Source: Eunapius fragilis (lineage: Eukaryota; Porifera; Demospongiae; Spongillida; Spongillidae). From it: a stretch of 64,000 nt of DNA. The stretch lies in assembly GCA_963681505.1 (NCBI GenBank), contig OY811991.1:1892088-1956087 (forward strand), read 5' to 3'. The position numbers and the translations under genes were made by a program. The notes beneath the pieces were generated by a model. It ran no database searches. It worked only from the letters and a program-made list of their open reading frames with translations, and was not told the origin of the DNA. Shown piece after piece: positions 54,280 to 64,000 of the stretch; positions within the stretch are counted from its first letter, which is position 1, and each line of letters starts with the position of its first letter.

Positions 54280-54430
54280 ACAAGGAATTACGGGCATTCA
54301 TTTAATTATAAATATTACAGACCTACATTATTTAGCAAACCTACCTTCTTGAAATTCTGTGCTAAATGTAGGTCTGTAATATTTATAATTAAATGAATGC
54401 CTAATATCCGTAATTCCTTGTTTCCTTACT
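54280..54430. repeat. foldback palindrome, diverged family member
   Basis: caaggaattacgggcattca and its complement pair around 54,345. The outer text ccttgtttccttactttttac resembles that of the foldbacks at 2,071, 16,855 and 61,767, but the arms differ. Confidence 0.85.
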
Positions 54431-54484
54431 TTTTACTCAATTGCTTGTCTACAAATCCTACATCACCAATTTTATTTTAATTAA

Positions 54485-54790
54485 ATTTTTATATCTTGTA
54501 CTCCGTGCATTCCAATACCCTGTGGCTTTCGAATTATCTTGGAAAGGTGGGGCACACCTTCTGTAGTGTTGTTAAAAAAAGGGAATCCATTTTTCCATTG
54601 ACTCATCAATGACCACTTCAGTTTCCTGTTCCACAAACTTCCTCCTTCTAAAGTTAGGGCATTGAATGCATCGACAAGTGGCTGGATGTATTTCCACTTG
54701 TTGTCAGAATCACCAAGGGCCAGATCTTCAGGTATCTCTCCCAATCAATGAAGCAGTCACGAGCTAAGCTGAAGCATTCTCCCATTCTAA
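54485..54790 (-). pseudogene. piggyBac-type transposase fragment
   Basis: The minus strand reads, in two frames, EIPEDLALGDSDNKWKYIQP then LVDAFN; ETEVVIDESMEKW (54,583-54,615), the first catalytic Asp region of piggyBac DDE domains; and GVPHLSKIIRKPQGIG, the conserved RKPxGxG stretch. The order fits the family, but frameshifts make it inactive. Just upstream a 36-bp direct duplication (ttggatgcagtgttcttgca) is present. Confidence 0.65.
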
Positions 54791-55870
54791 AAGCATAATC
54801 CATCCTTGATTTTTCCCATTGGATGCAGTGTTCTTGCATGATCCTTGATTCTTCCCATTGGATGCAGTGTTCTTGCATGCATAAAGCATGCACATCCAGA
54901 CACTGACATCCGATGCTTGCGTTCTGAAAATGCAGCAACGTTGTCAGGCAGTCAGTCATTTGTGTGGTGGTTTGCTCGATGCACATGTTCACCGCCTATT
55001 TCTTATTCGTATAGTCTGAGGAAAGTTCACATCAAAGACAACCAATCCAAAAGTTAATAGGCATCAAGTGGTTAAAACATGCCTCCTCATCATGCCATGC
55101 AGACTGCCCCAGCCAATGCACCCTTCTGCTAGCGGATTCTTGCATAACGCCAGCCATCCTTGGCACGCTGGCATTCCGCCACACCCCCTTGCAATGTTTC
55201 CCATTGTTGATTATGTGCTAAAAGTGGATCAGATATGGGCCTAGCTGTCTCATGGGCCTAGCTGTCTCATGGCTATACTTGCTGGAAGAGCATCAGGAGG
55301 GTTTAGTTCTTCATCTAGGTCCTCACACACTGGTTGCGCATCATGATTGAAGCTCTCGTCCCCTTCACTAGCCTCAGGTGGGCTGTTTTGTGGCTCAGTT
55401 GATGGCTCCGGAGCGGGATCCGCGATGCTACGATGGGTTCTTTAGCATTCCTCCTGTAGTATTAGCGCTTGCGCAGTGATGCATATATATGTGTATGTGA
55501 TTCAGATATATTCATTCGAGCCTCGTTGCTTGGCTGATACGCTACACTCCAAAACGCTGCACCATGTTCAGTTTCATAAAACTGACCCCCGATGTTCCAT
55601 CTAACTCTCCTAGTGTTTTTTCGGGGCTTAGCTATCACCTCCCCTTCGACATCTGAGTTTTCCATCCCGCACCGAACGCACGCATTAATGCGTCTTTTAC
55701 GCGCAACTTGGCACCTTTGGTATAAACTTTAGCGCCTAGCTCAGGTGAACTTGCATTATCACACCAAGTGCTCGGTGGAACTGATAGCCTACTTCCAGAC
55801 ACAACGTTAACCGCCATTTCGAAGAGGGTGCAATAGATAACCGCAAGACTTCTGACCCACAAAAAAACAC
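54791..55870 (-). other. possible N-terminal piggyBac remnants, unresolved
   Basis: Minus-strand frames at 55,462-55,665 (KPRKNTRRVRWNIGGQFYE) and 55,635-55,904 are open but end in stops, and I cannot match them to a domain. They may be the upstream half of the transposon or unrelated. Confidence 0.3.
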
Positions 55871-55877
55871 TAGGTTT

Positions 55878-55945
55878 ACCATAGATATTACTAATATCTA
55901 TCATAGATATTACTAATATCTATGAGTAATATCTATGGTTTATCT
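55878..55945. repeat. AT-rich palindrome
   Basis: accatagatattactaatat repeats and returns as complement. Three alternating inverted copies of atagatattactaatatcta can form a cruciform. Confidence 0.88.
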
Positions 55946-56091
55946 AGCGTCCTGCACCTATTCATTAATCGGGCTTTCGATTGGACTCTGACGGACGTTC
56001 GGTTTGAACACCCTCCAACGTCCGATGCTAATTAATTAGATTAGGCCACTCCGATAAAATGTTTAGTTTCTGGTTGAATGCTTTCTTCGGA

Positions 56092-56196
56092 AATGCATGA
56101 TGTGGGCGGGCGGGTTATTAATTTAATTATAACCCGCCGCCCACATCATGCATTTCAATAATAACCCGCCGCCCACATCATGCATTTCCGAAGAAT
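56092..56196. repeat. GC-cored palindrome with tandem arm
   Basis: cttcggaaatgcatgatgtg followed by ggcgggcgggttat pairs with two successive complementary arms (56,130-56,155 and 56,160-56,195). Either arm can fold with the left side. Confidence 0.88.
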
Positions 56197-56296
56197 ATTG
56201 CAGCGATCCCATATATATATATAAGTAACAATTTTAAAATAATAATAAATTTTATTATTCAATTATAATAATTTAGCAGGAGGAAATCTGATTGCT

Positions 56297-57650
56297 TTGA
56301 ATAAGTTCAAGGAAGGCTGCCCCCTAGATATAAGGCCGATTGTGGTTGGGGAAACCCTGCGAAGGCTTACTGGCAAATGTATTTGTGCTCTAATCAAGGA
56401 AAAGGTCTCAAACTTTTTTCAACCTTTACAATTAGGAGTTGCCACCAGGGCAGGAGCAGAAAAAATTATACACAGCCTCAGAAGTTGCATGGATGAAAAT
56501 TGGAATGATGCCAATTTTGCTGTCTTTAAAGTAGACATGAAAAATGCCTTCAATTCAGTATCAAGACAAGCAGTGCTAGATGAAGTGGCAACTTTTTTCC
56601 CAGAATTGCTCCCATGGGTTGCTTGGAGTTATGGCTCACCTCCCTTACTGTGGCACCCCTTAGGCTGTGTGAGCTCACAGACAGGGGTCCAACAAGGTGA
56701 CCCTCTTGGACCCATGTTGTTTGCCCTAGTGCTTCACAAATTAGTTTCTAGTATAGATGCAGATGATGGATGCCTCAACCTAATTCTTCAAACCCGGTAT
56801 TTGGATGATGGAGTATTGGCCGGTAATCACACAGCAGTGTTACATGCGTTGGAGCTAATAGAAGAAATGGGTCCCGACCTTGGACTTTCCATCAACCTAG
56901 CCAAATGTGAACTCTTCAGTCCTACAATCAAGTCCTCTTTCCCATCAGTGGTAAACTCTTCATGCCTTCCAAATGTAGAGATCCTTGGAGCTCCAATCGG
57001 GGACTATCTTTTCTGTGCTCACTTCATTGCAGAGAGGTGTGCTCAAGCCAAGAAGCTGCTGTCTGTTCTGGTAGAGTTGGCTGACTCTGACCTCCATGTA
57101 GCGATCTCGTTGCTTCGAATTTGTGGAGGTTTCTGCAAGCTAGTCCACATTTCGAGAACCACTCCCCCTAGTCTATCCTCTGAGCCTCTATGTGCCTTTG
57201 ATGGGGAGACCAGATCCTGCTTCTCAGCCTGTCTTGCTGCAGATGTCACGGATGCCGCCTGGCAACAAGCCCAACTAAGCCTCTCCTTTGGCGGGCTTGG
57301 ACTCCGCTCCCTTGCACTGCATTCTAGCTCAGCATTCCTGGCATCATTTTCAGCCTCGGGTGTAGGCAATACCAATAACCTCCATCTTCAGCAATCTTTA
57401 ATCACATTCAACAGTCAGGTCTCACATTCTGATGCAGTTACCATCGAGTCAGTTCTTGCTGATCAGCCTTGCCAGCGATCCTTGTCCCAGAAGTTGGACA
57501 GACATCTCTTTGATTCACTTTTGATGTCCTCCTCTCCAGCGAATAAGGCTCGGCTATTATCAGCTTTGGACCCCCAATGCCAGTGCGTGGCTCTCGGCTG
57601 CTCCCTCTGTTGGCCTAAATCTGCACTTACACTCACTGCACTGGCGGACG
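56297..57650 (+). pseudogene. non-LTR reverse transcriptase, interrupted copy
   Basis: Open frame with the reverse transcriptase palm: VFKVDMKNAFNSV (first catalytic Asp, residue 80), GVQQGDPLGP (133-) and RYLDDGVLAG with the YxDD box (168-171). The thumb region and the connector LSFGGLGLRSLALH follow. The beginning is missing, so the copy is 5'-truncated, as is usual for these elements. The ORF is broken near 57,645 by a MITE, and the C-terminal endonuclease continues at 57,896. It is the longest of a cluster of related fragments to 61,480. Confidence 0.85.
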
Positions 57651-57889
57651 GAGGGGGGGGGTTGGGGGGGTTGCAACCCCCCCTTTCCTCCTATTACATA
57701 ATACGCAAAATGCGGCATAAGTAACAAAAACTCGTAATGTTTCATGCATTTTAGCACACCGAATTAACGTTTTCAAAAGCTTCCGCGCTTCGCGCGGGAG
57801 GGGGCACATCCCCCTCCCGCACCCTCCCCCTTTTAGTGATCCCCCTCCACTACAACCCCCCCTTTCTTTAAATCCTGCGTCCGCCACTG
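57640..57889. mobile_element. MITE inserted in the reverse transcriptase
   Basis: Ends ctggcggacg and cgtccgccac are inverted repeats. The flanking cactgcactgg occurs on both sides (57,634-57,644 and 57,885-57,895), and the retroelement frame resumes right after it. The interior has a poly-G/C hairpin (ggggttgcaacccc). Confidence 0.8.
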
Positions 57890-57895
57890 CACTGG

Positions 57896-58555
57896 AATTC
57901 CAAACTGCTGTCAGATGGTGGCTGGGTCTGGACACTTCAGTTGCCTCAGTGTGCCCATTTTGTCCAGGGGTCGCTCTTGACTCCCTTAGTCACCATGCTG
58001 TGTCCTGTAGACATGGAGGTGACACAGTCATCAGACACAACAAATTGCGTGACATCCCTGCAGATTTATGTCGCAAGGCACACCTGTCTGTCAGGGTGGA
58101 AGCGAGTCATGGTATGTGTCGTGACATCAATCACTCCCATCCAGCTGATGTCCTTGTGGAGGGTTGGGAGAGAGGCCAACCTGCTGCCCTAGACATAACA
58201 GTCACTTCTCCCCTCACTCCTGTCTCCTTGAAAGACTCAAGTAGAATTGCAGGTGTGGCAGCTCTGTCTGCAGAAACTAGGAAGCATGCTGCCAATGACC
58301 CAAAGTGTCGTGAATTGGGATGGATGTGTATACCATGGCAGTTGAGACATATGGTAACTGGGGGAAGGAGGCCCAACACATGTTCTCAAGACTGGCTACC
58401 TATTTAGCTATCCACATTTCCTGCCCCAAGTCCAGAGTTCTGGCTAACACATATGGCCGCCTAAACATCTGATTGGTGAGAGCTGTGGCAAGAGCCATCC
58501 TGGGAGAGGCCTTAGCTCAATCCATCTCTAGTGTAAATGTATTATTTTCCTTGTA
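57896..58555 (+). pseudogene. C-terminal zinc and restriction-like endonuclease module, copy 1
   Basis: Continuation of the copy at 56,297: CPFCPGVALDSLSHHAVSC (zinc knuckle), VIRHNKLRD, HPADVLVEGWERGQPAALD, KHAANDPKCRELGW. A frameshift near 58,335 separates GWMCIP from the YGNWGKEAQ-like tail. The R2/CRE-type non-LTR elements carry their endonuclease here. Confidence 0.8.
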
Positions 58556-58625
58556 GCTATAGTGTTAATAGTTAGGTTGTACATGGAGTTTACCTTTTTC
58601 AGGTGTATCTTATGTATATGTAATA

Positions 58626-58659
<34 letters not shown>

Positions 58660-58661
<2 letters not shown>

Positions 58662-59745
58662 GGCATGGTGGTCTTGGATTGACATCAGTCTCTAACCACT
58701 CCTCCAGTGCATTTATTTCATCTTTGTCCAATGCTATTGATGTCACCAGTGCTCCAAATGCTTCCCATCACCTCAAACAGGCAATAGCACTCTACAACAC
58801 AAAGATCAACTCTGCTGATGCAATCATATTTGAATCAGTGACTAGCTCTCCTCCACAGCAGCACCATCTATCAGGCAAAATAGAAGACAATTCCTTTCAG
58901 ACTCTTCTTATTAACAGCACAGTCTGTACCAGAGCAAGACTCAGAGCAGTATCAGCCAGTAATGCTAATGCCTGGTTGAGAGCTATTCCTTGCATACACA
59001 ATGACTTAGCTTTGGAGCCTCAAGAGATGCAAGTCCTATTAAAATGGTGGCTAGGTCTACCTGTCTTCTCAGCTGACAGTAAATGTCCCTTCTGCTCAAG
59101 TGCCCTTGATCCAGATTGCCACCATGCCCTTACATGTCGTTCTGGAGGGGACGTCATTGCACGGCACAACAAACTGCGAGACTGTTTTGCCAATCTGTGC
59201 TCCAAAGCATGCTTATCTCCTCAACTGGAGAAAGGTCCAGGCTTAGACTTTTCTAGGCTAGCTGATCTGCTGGTACCAAACTGGTCCCTCTCCAACCCTG
59301 CAGCCTTTGACCTGAAAGTCATTCATTCGCTTAATACGGACTTGATTCTGGAAGTGAGCTTGGCTTCAGGTAACTCTGCAGAGGTTGGTGAGATTGGAAA
59401 GCATGCCACGAACGATCGGATGTGTGCAAGATTGGGCTGGTCATGTATTCCATTAGTGGTGGAGGTCTATGGTGGTTGGGGATGTGAAGCCCAAAAATGC
59501 TACTCCAGATTGAGTAAGAGACTAGCCATGCAAGTGGGAATATGTAAGTGTTTGGGGGATGGGGCAATGAAGCCATCAATGTAATTTTGGCCATATCCAA
59601 AAAGGTAGCCACTCAACTCTGTCGACCTCTGAATGAGGTTATGTCGGGCATCTACAGTCGCCTCAGCCTCACCCTCATGAGGCAGAATGCCAGGGCAATT
59701 TTGGCCAGATGTGTCCCACCAAACACTTGCTGTGACTTTTAGTTA
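58660..59745 (+). pseudogene. C-terminal module of the same retroelement, copy 2
   Basis: A 5'-truncated copy starting at HGGLGLTSVSNHSSSAF. It has a long intact frame with WWLGLPVFSADSKCPFC, HHALTCRSGGDVIARHNKLR, LADLLVPNW, AAFDLKV, GKHATNDRMCARLGWSC and VEVYGGWGCEAQ. It stops at 59,584. The last part (GGWGNEAINVILAISKKVAT to ARAILARC) follows in another frame and seems to repeat the GGWG segment. A (TTA)n tract at 58,629-58,660 marks the 5' junction. Confidence 0.8.
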
Positions 59746-59957
59746 TTTATAGTGCTTATGTTTTAAATTAATGTATTCTAATAAATGTATATATAGTACA
59801 TGTAACATTGTAAGATTATTTTTATTTATTATTATGATTACGTGCAATTATATTATTATTATTATTAAATTTATTAATTATTATTCTTTTATACACATGT
59901 ACATTATCATTTATATTACATACGAAGATACGCACACACTCAAAAAGAAGCCTTCCT

Positions 59958-60345
59958 TCACCAGATGCCCAGACAATGCGTCCGGTCTAGTCCCGTCCGA
60001 CGTCGGTGGTTTTTTGACAAGAGATCCACGTGGTCTTCTGGGACAGCCTTGGGGTACTGTTCCTCTTGCGTGGCCCTAATCCGCAGAGGAGATTCCTCTC
60101 TTTTCGTGGCCACTCCCGAGGTCAACTCCTCAGCCCTGTCACCCGATCGCAATATACAGCCATCTGGAAGGACGTCCTCCAATGAGAGCGCACCCCGCGC
60201 GTACATCGCGGCTTCAGCCAAAGATGGCAAGTACTGTGAGGTGGCTAGCCTACACATACCAATCGTAGAAGTAATAGCGTTGTCCAAGAGCGGTAGATGG
60301 AACTTGATGTACACGGGCACTGCTGTCGCGCTATTCGTGATTATC
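59958..60345 (-). other. GC-rich open region, unidentified
   Basis: Both strands stay open for about 125 codons between AT-rich (ATT)n tracts. The composition differs sharply from the neighbourhood. No domain is recognised. It may be a piece of another element. Confidence 0.3.
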
Positions 60346-60379
60346 AAGATTATAATTATTATTATTATTTTTTTAAATG

Positions 60380-60596
60380 CAATGCTTTGGGCTGGTATTG
60401 TGTACCTCTGGTCACGGAGTCCTATGGTGCTTGGGGAAAGGAAGCCATGGACTCGTTTAAGATGCTTGCCTCCCGTCTTGCCATCATATCGGGCAAACCA
60501 AAGTCGGTTGTGCTGTCTGACCTGTATAGCAGGCTCAACTTGCATCTGGTGAGGGCAAATGCGACAGCAATCCTTTCCAGGTGGCTCCCATCTTAA
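60380..60596 (+). pseudogene. retroelement tail fragment, copy 3
   Basis: GWYCVPLVTESYGAWGKEAM, LASRLAIISGKPKSVVLSDL and YSRLNLHLVRANATAILSRW: the last about 70 residues of the element, ending in a stop. Confidence 0.78.
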
Positions 60597-60824
60597 AGTT
60601 TATTGAACTGTAGCATGAGTTATTAATAATTCATGCATGTTATTTCTCCTCCTAAATATTGTATTCCTATTCATGTATTCTCTTGTATATATAAAAAAAA
60701 TAAAATAATAATTATTATTAAAAAATAATAATACAATATATGAATGCATGAAAGTGTACGTTTCACTGGTATATAAACATATACAACTAGACTACACACA
60801 ATGTACACAAAATGCTAACTATAT

Positions 60825-61085
60825 CTACCCTACATCACTTTGATCAATGCTACAGGCAAGGATGGCAATTGCATTAGCTCGTACCAGGTGAAGGTTCAGC
60901 CGCCCGTAGAGATCGGTAAGAATCACTGACTTTGCCTTGGACGAGCAAGTGGCTAGTCGAGAAGCTAGCTGGGAGATAGACTCCAAAGCCTCCTTTCCCC
61001 AGGCTCCATACGACTCCATCACTAAAAGTGCACAGACCCAGTCCAGTTCCTTACATTTGGTGTCATTAGATGAGTGCTTTCTCAT
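60825..61085 (-). pseudogene. retroelement tail fragment, copy 4 (inverted)
   Basis: Minus strand: RKHSSNDTKCKELDWVCALL, ESYGAWGKEALESISQLASR and LYGRLNLHLVRANAIAILAC. Same region as copy 3, opposite orientation. Confidence 0.78.
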
Positions 61086-61269
61086 TATTATAAAGTTGTT
61101 TTATATAAACCAATAATAATGAACGTTTACATATTATTACAAATGACCATGCACCAATCTACCCTAACCCTCAAGCAGGTCCATTGTCCTAGCTTCAGAG
61201 AAAGTTGTTTTATTTGTGCTGATAATAATTTGATAATTATACATGTTAATAACCATGCACACACAATAC

Positions 61270-61480
61270 AAACAATTACACACAAAGTTCATCCACCTGC
61301 TGCACAAGGTGGGAGTAGGAACGACTCAGAATGGCACGAGCATTAGCTCTAATTAGTGAGTGACTGAGGCGACCAAAGAGGACAGTCAATGCCAAAGATT
61401 TAGAGGTATTCCCACGAATGGTTAAACGAGTGGCTACTTGTGAGAAGGCCTTTAAAGCATTTACTCAGGTGCTGCGGCAA
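61270..61480 (-). pseudogene. retroelement tail fragment, copy 5 (inverted)
   Basis: The minus strand between about 61,290 and 61,460 reads NALKAFSQVATRLTIRGNTS, then LFGRLSHSLIRANARAILSR, the most distal part of the module. Confidence 0.7.
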
Positions 61481-61766
61481 GAGCAGCTGAGCTCAGAAAG
61501 CACACTCAAAATGACTCTAAATGTGCTGAACTATAAGTTGGAAATGTATTCCGCTGGCGGGTCAGGAGAGTTCAAGGACCCGTCCAGCAGACATTCTAGT
61601 CACCAATTGGGACAACAGCATCTCAGCAGCCGTCGATGTCACTGTTGCATCTCCGCTCAACCTCAAGATGTGATGACAAGCCAGCTCTACGGAAGGTATT
61701 GAATAGCACATTACGTAACTTATATGGGATCGTTGCAGTATTTTTAAATTTGATATTCTAAAACAA

Positions 61767-62441
61767 CAAGTAAATAAAAACATTCTCTACGAGAAAGTTG
61801 GTGGGATATAGGATTTGATTATGACATTGGTGGTGTAAAAAGCAAGGAAACAAGGTCTTATCAGAAGGGAAAATGTCATAGTCCTATATTTAGCACATTT
61901 CTAGGGCATGTGTTGTTTGTGTGCTAAATATAGGACTATGACATTTTCCCTTCTGATAAGACCTTGTTTCCTTGCTTTTTACACCACCACTGTCATAATC
62001 AAATCCTATATCCCACCAACTTTCTCGTAGAGAATGTTTTTATTTACTTGTTTTCTTAATTTTTTTTTCATATATTATATAAAAGCGAGTCCTCCAGCCG
62101 ATTCTGAAGCTATTGGTGAAATTTTCATCGCTTAGAAATGTTCCTGTCCTGAGTTATGCGTTACCAAGAAGAAGGAGGAGAAGAAGAAGAATAAGAAGAC
62201 GACCCGCCCCTTGTTCCGAGACTGGGTACGAGGACGGGCAGTACACTCTTGTTCTCAACAACCACGCGGTTCAGCGACATGAAACAAAAACGAAACTACT
62301 CATTTTTGACTTCTAGATCGATTGCTAAAACAAGCTACACGATCCGATCGTCGGGAGTGTTGTTACAGACGGGTCGCGTTTTTTAATGACATTCATAGTC
62401 GTGGTCAAATCCTATATGGAAGTTTCTAACGAAACGTTCGA
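61767..62441. mobile_element. single-arm copy of the palindromic element, reverse orientation
   Basis: Foldback module (61,767-62,050), then the arm with ctattggtgaaattttcat, a gaagaagg tract, and the terminus caaatcctatatggaag. It is the mirror of the copy at 1,559-2,344 and equals the outer part of the right arm at 19,690-20,041. The PEK-repeat relic is absent. Confidence 0.75.
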
Positions 62442-64000
62442 TGAGACAACTACGTTTTCTACAACTTCGAATTCTTTCTTACGCACTGGAAATTAGACAG
62501 TCCATCGCATCATGGAGCTATAGTCAGTGGCCTGAATTGTTAATTTGCGTACATTTTAATTGCACGCGCGTGATGCTCCTTCGTGGGGGTATAATCGCTG
62601 CAACGATCCATATAAATATGCACAAAAAGGAAATCAATGAATATTAGAACAATGCAACTATGCATGCAGTAATAAACAGCTGACTGAATAGAGTTCCAGA
62701 TGGCGATGTGGCAAGCTAGGTTCAATTTTTGTTCACCGTACATTCCCCGTATCAAGGTTTTCAACATGTATATACCTGCCACCAGAACAGTCCTTCTGTT
62801 TACTCTCTAAAATAACGTCAGAGCATGGCGGTGTGGAAATAGCTGGGGGAAACCCGCGCACGTTGGTATACTTGTCAGTATTTTATTGCTGATGATAATG
62901 CAGAGGAAGAATGGTTTGGCACACCGCCATTGATATCAACTCGCATCTTCAAAGCTACACACGCTCTGCCACCAAATCTGCCCCCTCCTCCCCCTCCTCC
63001 CCTTCCTCCTCTCCATCCCCTCCCCCTCCTCCTCTCCATCCCCCACCTCTCCCCCTCTTTATGCAGGATGGGGATGCTGGCGTATTACTCTCTCGTCATT
63101 TGACAAGCTAAAGGATACGCGAGCCAGTACACCTCCACTTGTGGATGTGAAAATATAATTCAATCCTAGAGTGCTTTGAAAAACAATTAAGAGATCGGAT
63201 GAAATTAAAAACTAATATTTAATTAAATAATAATTTATTTCGACGGCTTCCGAAAATCCATGCGGGCGGCGGTAAACCAGAAACTATACACAGTTTATCG
63301 GAGTGGCCTTCTAAATAAGATAGATTGCAGCAATACAGCTATGTACGTGCTGCAGCAGTCCTGCTAAATGGCAAACGTGCGCGCTTGATTGATTACTATC
63401 TGTTTCCTCTGCTGGTAACCCAACTGCGAAGCCAAACAATGATGGCTGACTGGCCTGAATTCTCTCAGACAGGGCCTTTCAGGGTCATGGTGTATTACTC
63501 CATCGACCTTGAGGGACCTGCGAGACCATTCAAGTGTCTCCATTGTTAAACATTTCGGGAAATAAAATGGTACTCGTGCAAGAAGATGCGGAAGCGTTCG
63601 CAATTACGAGAAGTAGCAGTGATGTACTCCATTCGCTGGTCTGGGGCCGAGACTAATTGGGACGTTGGGTTACGTACAGTGATGTGCGAAGTACCTCCAA
63701 TACCACCACCCATTCCAAGGTACCTTGACAGCCCTACTACACGGTCAGATCACATTCAGGCACGGTCAGACCTTCCAACTCACCCGCATTTAATTTTTGC
63801 GGGTGCACCCGCAATTGAAAGGTTCACCAGCTCACCCGCACAGCAATGCAATCACCCGCATTTTTAGAAAACCATAAGTCTGGAATATAGCCCGCTCCAA
63901 CCCTAACCGGGACTTTAAGTTACTAACAGATTTTTTCGTAGGTTGGAAAGTCTGACATGTTAGCGTGTACTCATACAATCACATACATACTTAACATGCC
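62442..64000. other. no gene seen
   Basis: CT-rich tract at 62,978-63,060. A 40-bp segment (63,727-63,763, gacagccctactacacggtc) recurs at 52,548-52,585. cacccgcat repeats lie at 63,782-63,862. Frames of 60-93 codons lack domains. Confidence 0.5.

Noticed and set aside
57043..57375. 110-codon minus-strand frame
   Set aside because: Shadow of the reverse transcriptase reading frame on the plus strand.
1..64000. tRNA, rRNA or other structured RNA genes
   Set aside because: I found no cloverleaf with A/B boxes or ribosomal core sequence by eye. A covariance-model scan would be decisive.

Overview
The window looks like nuclear DNA of an early-branching metazoan, most likely a sponge. This is inferred from gene content and architecture, not from a database search. 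The real genes are spliced with GT..AG introns of mostly 70-700 bp. They include a ciliary transition-zone gene (MKS1), a Rab35-type GTPase and a secreted tyrosinase. They sit among many microsatellites, homopolymer G/C runs, palindromic elements and retroelement debris. There is no bacterial organisation anywhere.

Layout. 1-3,430: repeats and AT-rich DNA. 3,431-5,865 (-): a three-exon tyrosinase with one frameshift inside the copper-B site. 6,000-9,900: MITEs and poly-G/C. 9,920-14,393: a full-length Tigger/pogo DNA transposon with an intact transposase and terminal inverted repeats of almost 1 kb. 14,925-15,374: a small unidentified coding region. 15,681-20,041: a 4.4-kb giant palindrome with embedded foldback elements and relics of a PEK-repeat protein. 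20,100-25,700: MITEs and simple repeats.

25,700-42,480 is a tandem segmental array. Each unit carries, in order, a gene for an unfamiliar membrane coiled-coil protein (copies at 26,045, 33,129 and 39,183, plus fragments at 6,748, 31,545 and 41,410), a repeated 3' flank, Ty3/Gypsy integrase remnants, fragments of a non-LTR reverse transcriptase C-terminus and, twice, a duplicated piece of MKS1. The proteins have an N-terminal membrane anchor, a central membrane pair, a sequon-bearing coiled coil and a C-terminal anchor. I recognise no family for them.

42,545-49,919 (+) is a complete 20-exon MKS1 gene. All phases close to give 505 codons before the stop. One of its exons, with its splice donor, has become a 13-copy minisatellite. 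Only 113 bp downstream starts a nine-exon coiled-coil gene (50,033-51,714, 349 aa) with a dynein-adaptor-like CC1 motif. Converging on it is a rab35-type gene (52,015-53,587, -), whose middle exons fall in a 200-N assembly gap. 54,280-61,750 holds piggyBac remnants and a cluster of at least five broken copies of one non-LTR retroelement with a C-terminal restriction-like endonuclease. Past 62,440 I see no gene.

The unbroken genes are MKS1, the adjacent coiled-coil gene, the Tigger transposase and coiled-coil paralogs B and C. MKS1 and Rab35 both belong to cilium and membrane-trafficking biology, but no shared pathway is shown by their proximity.
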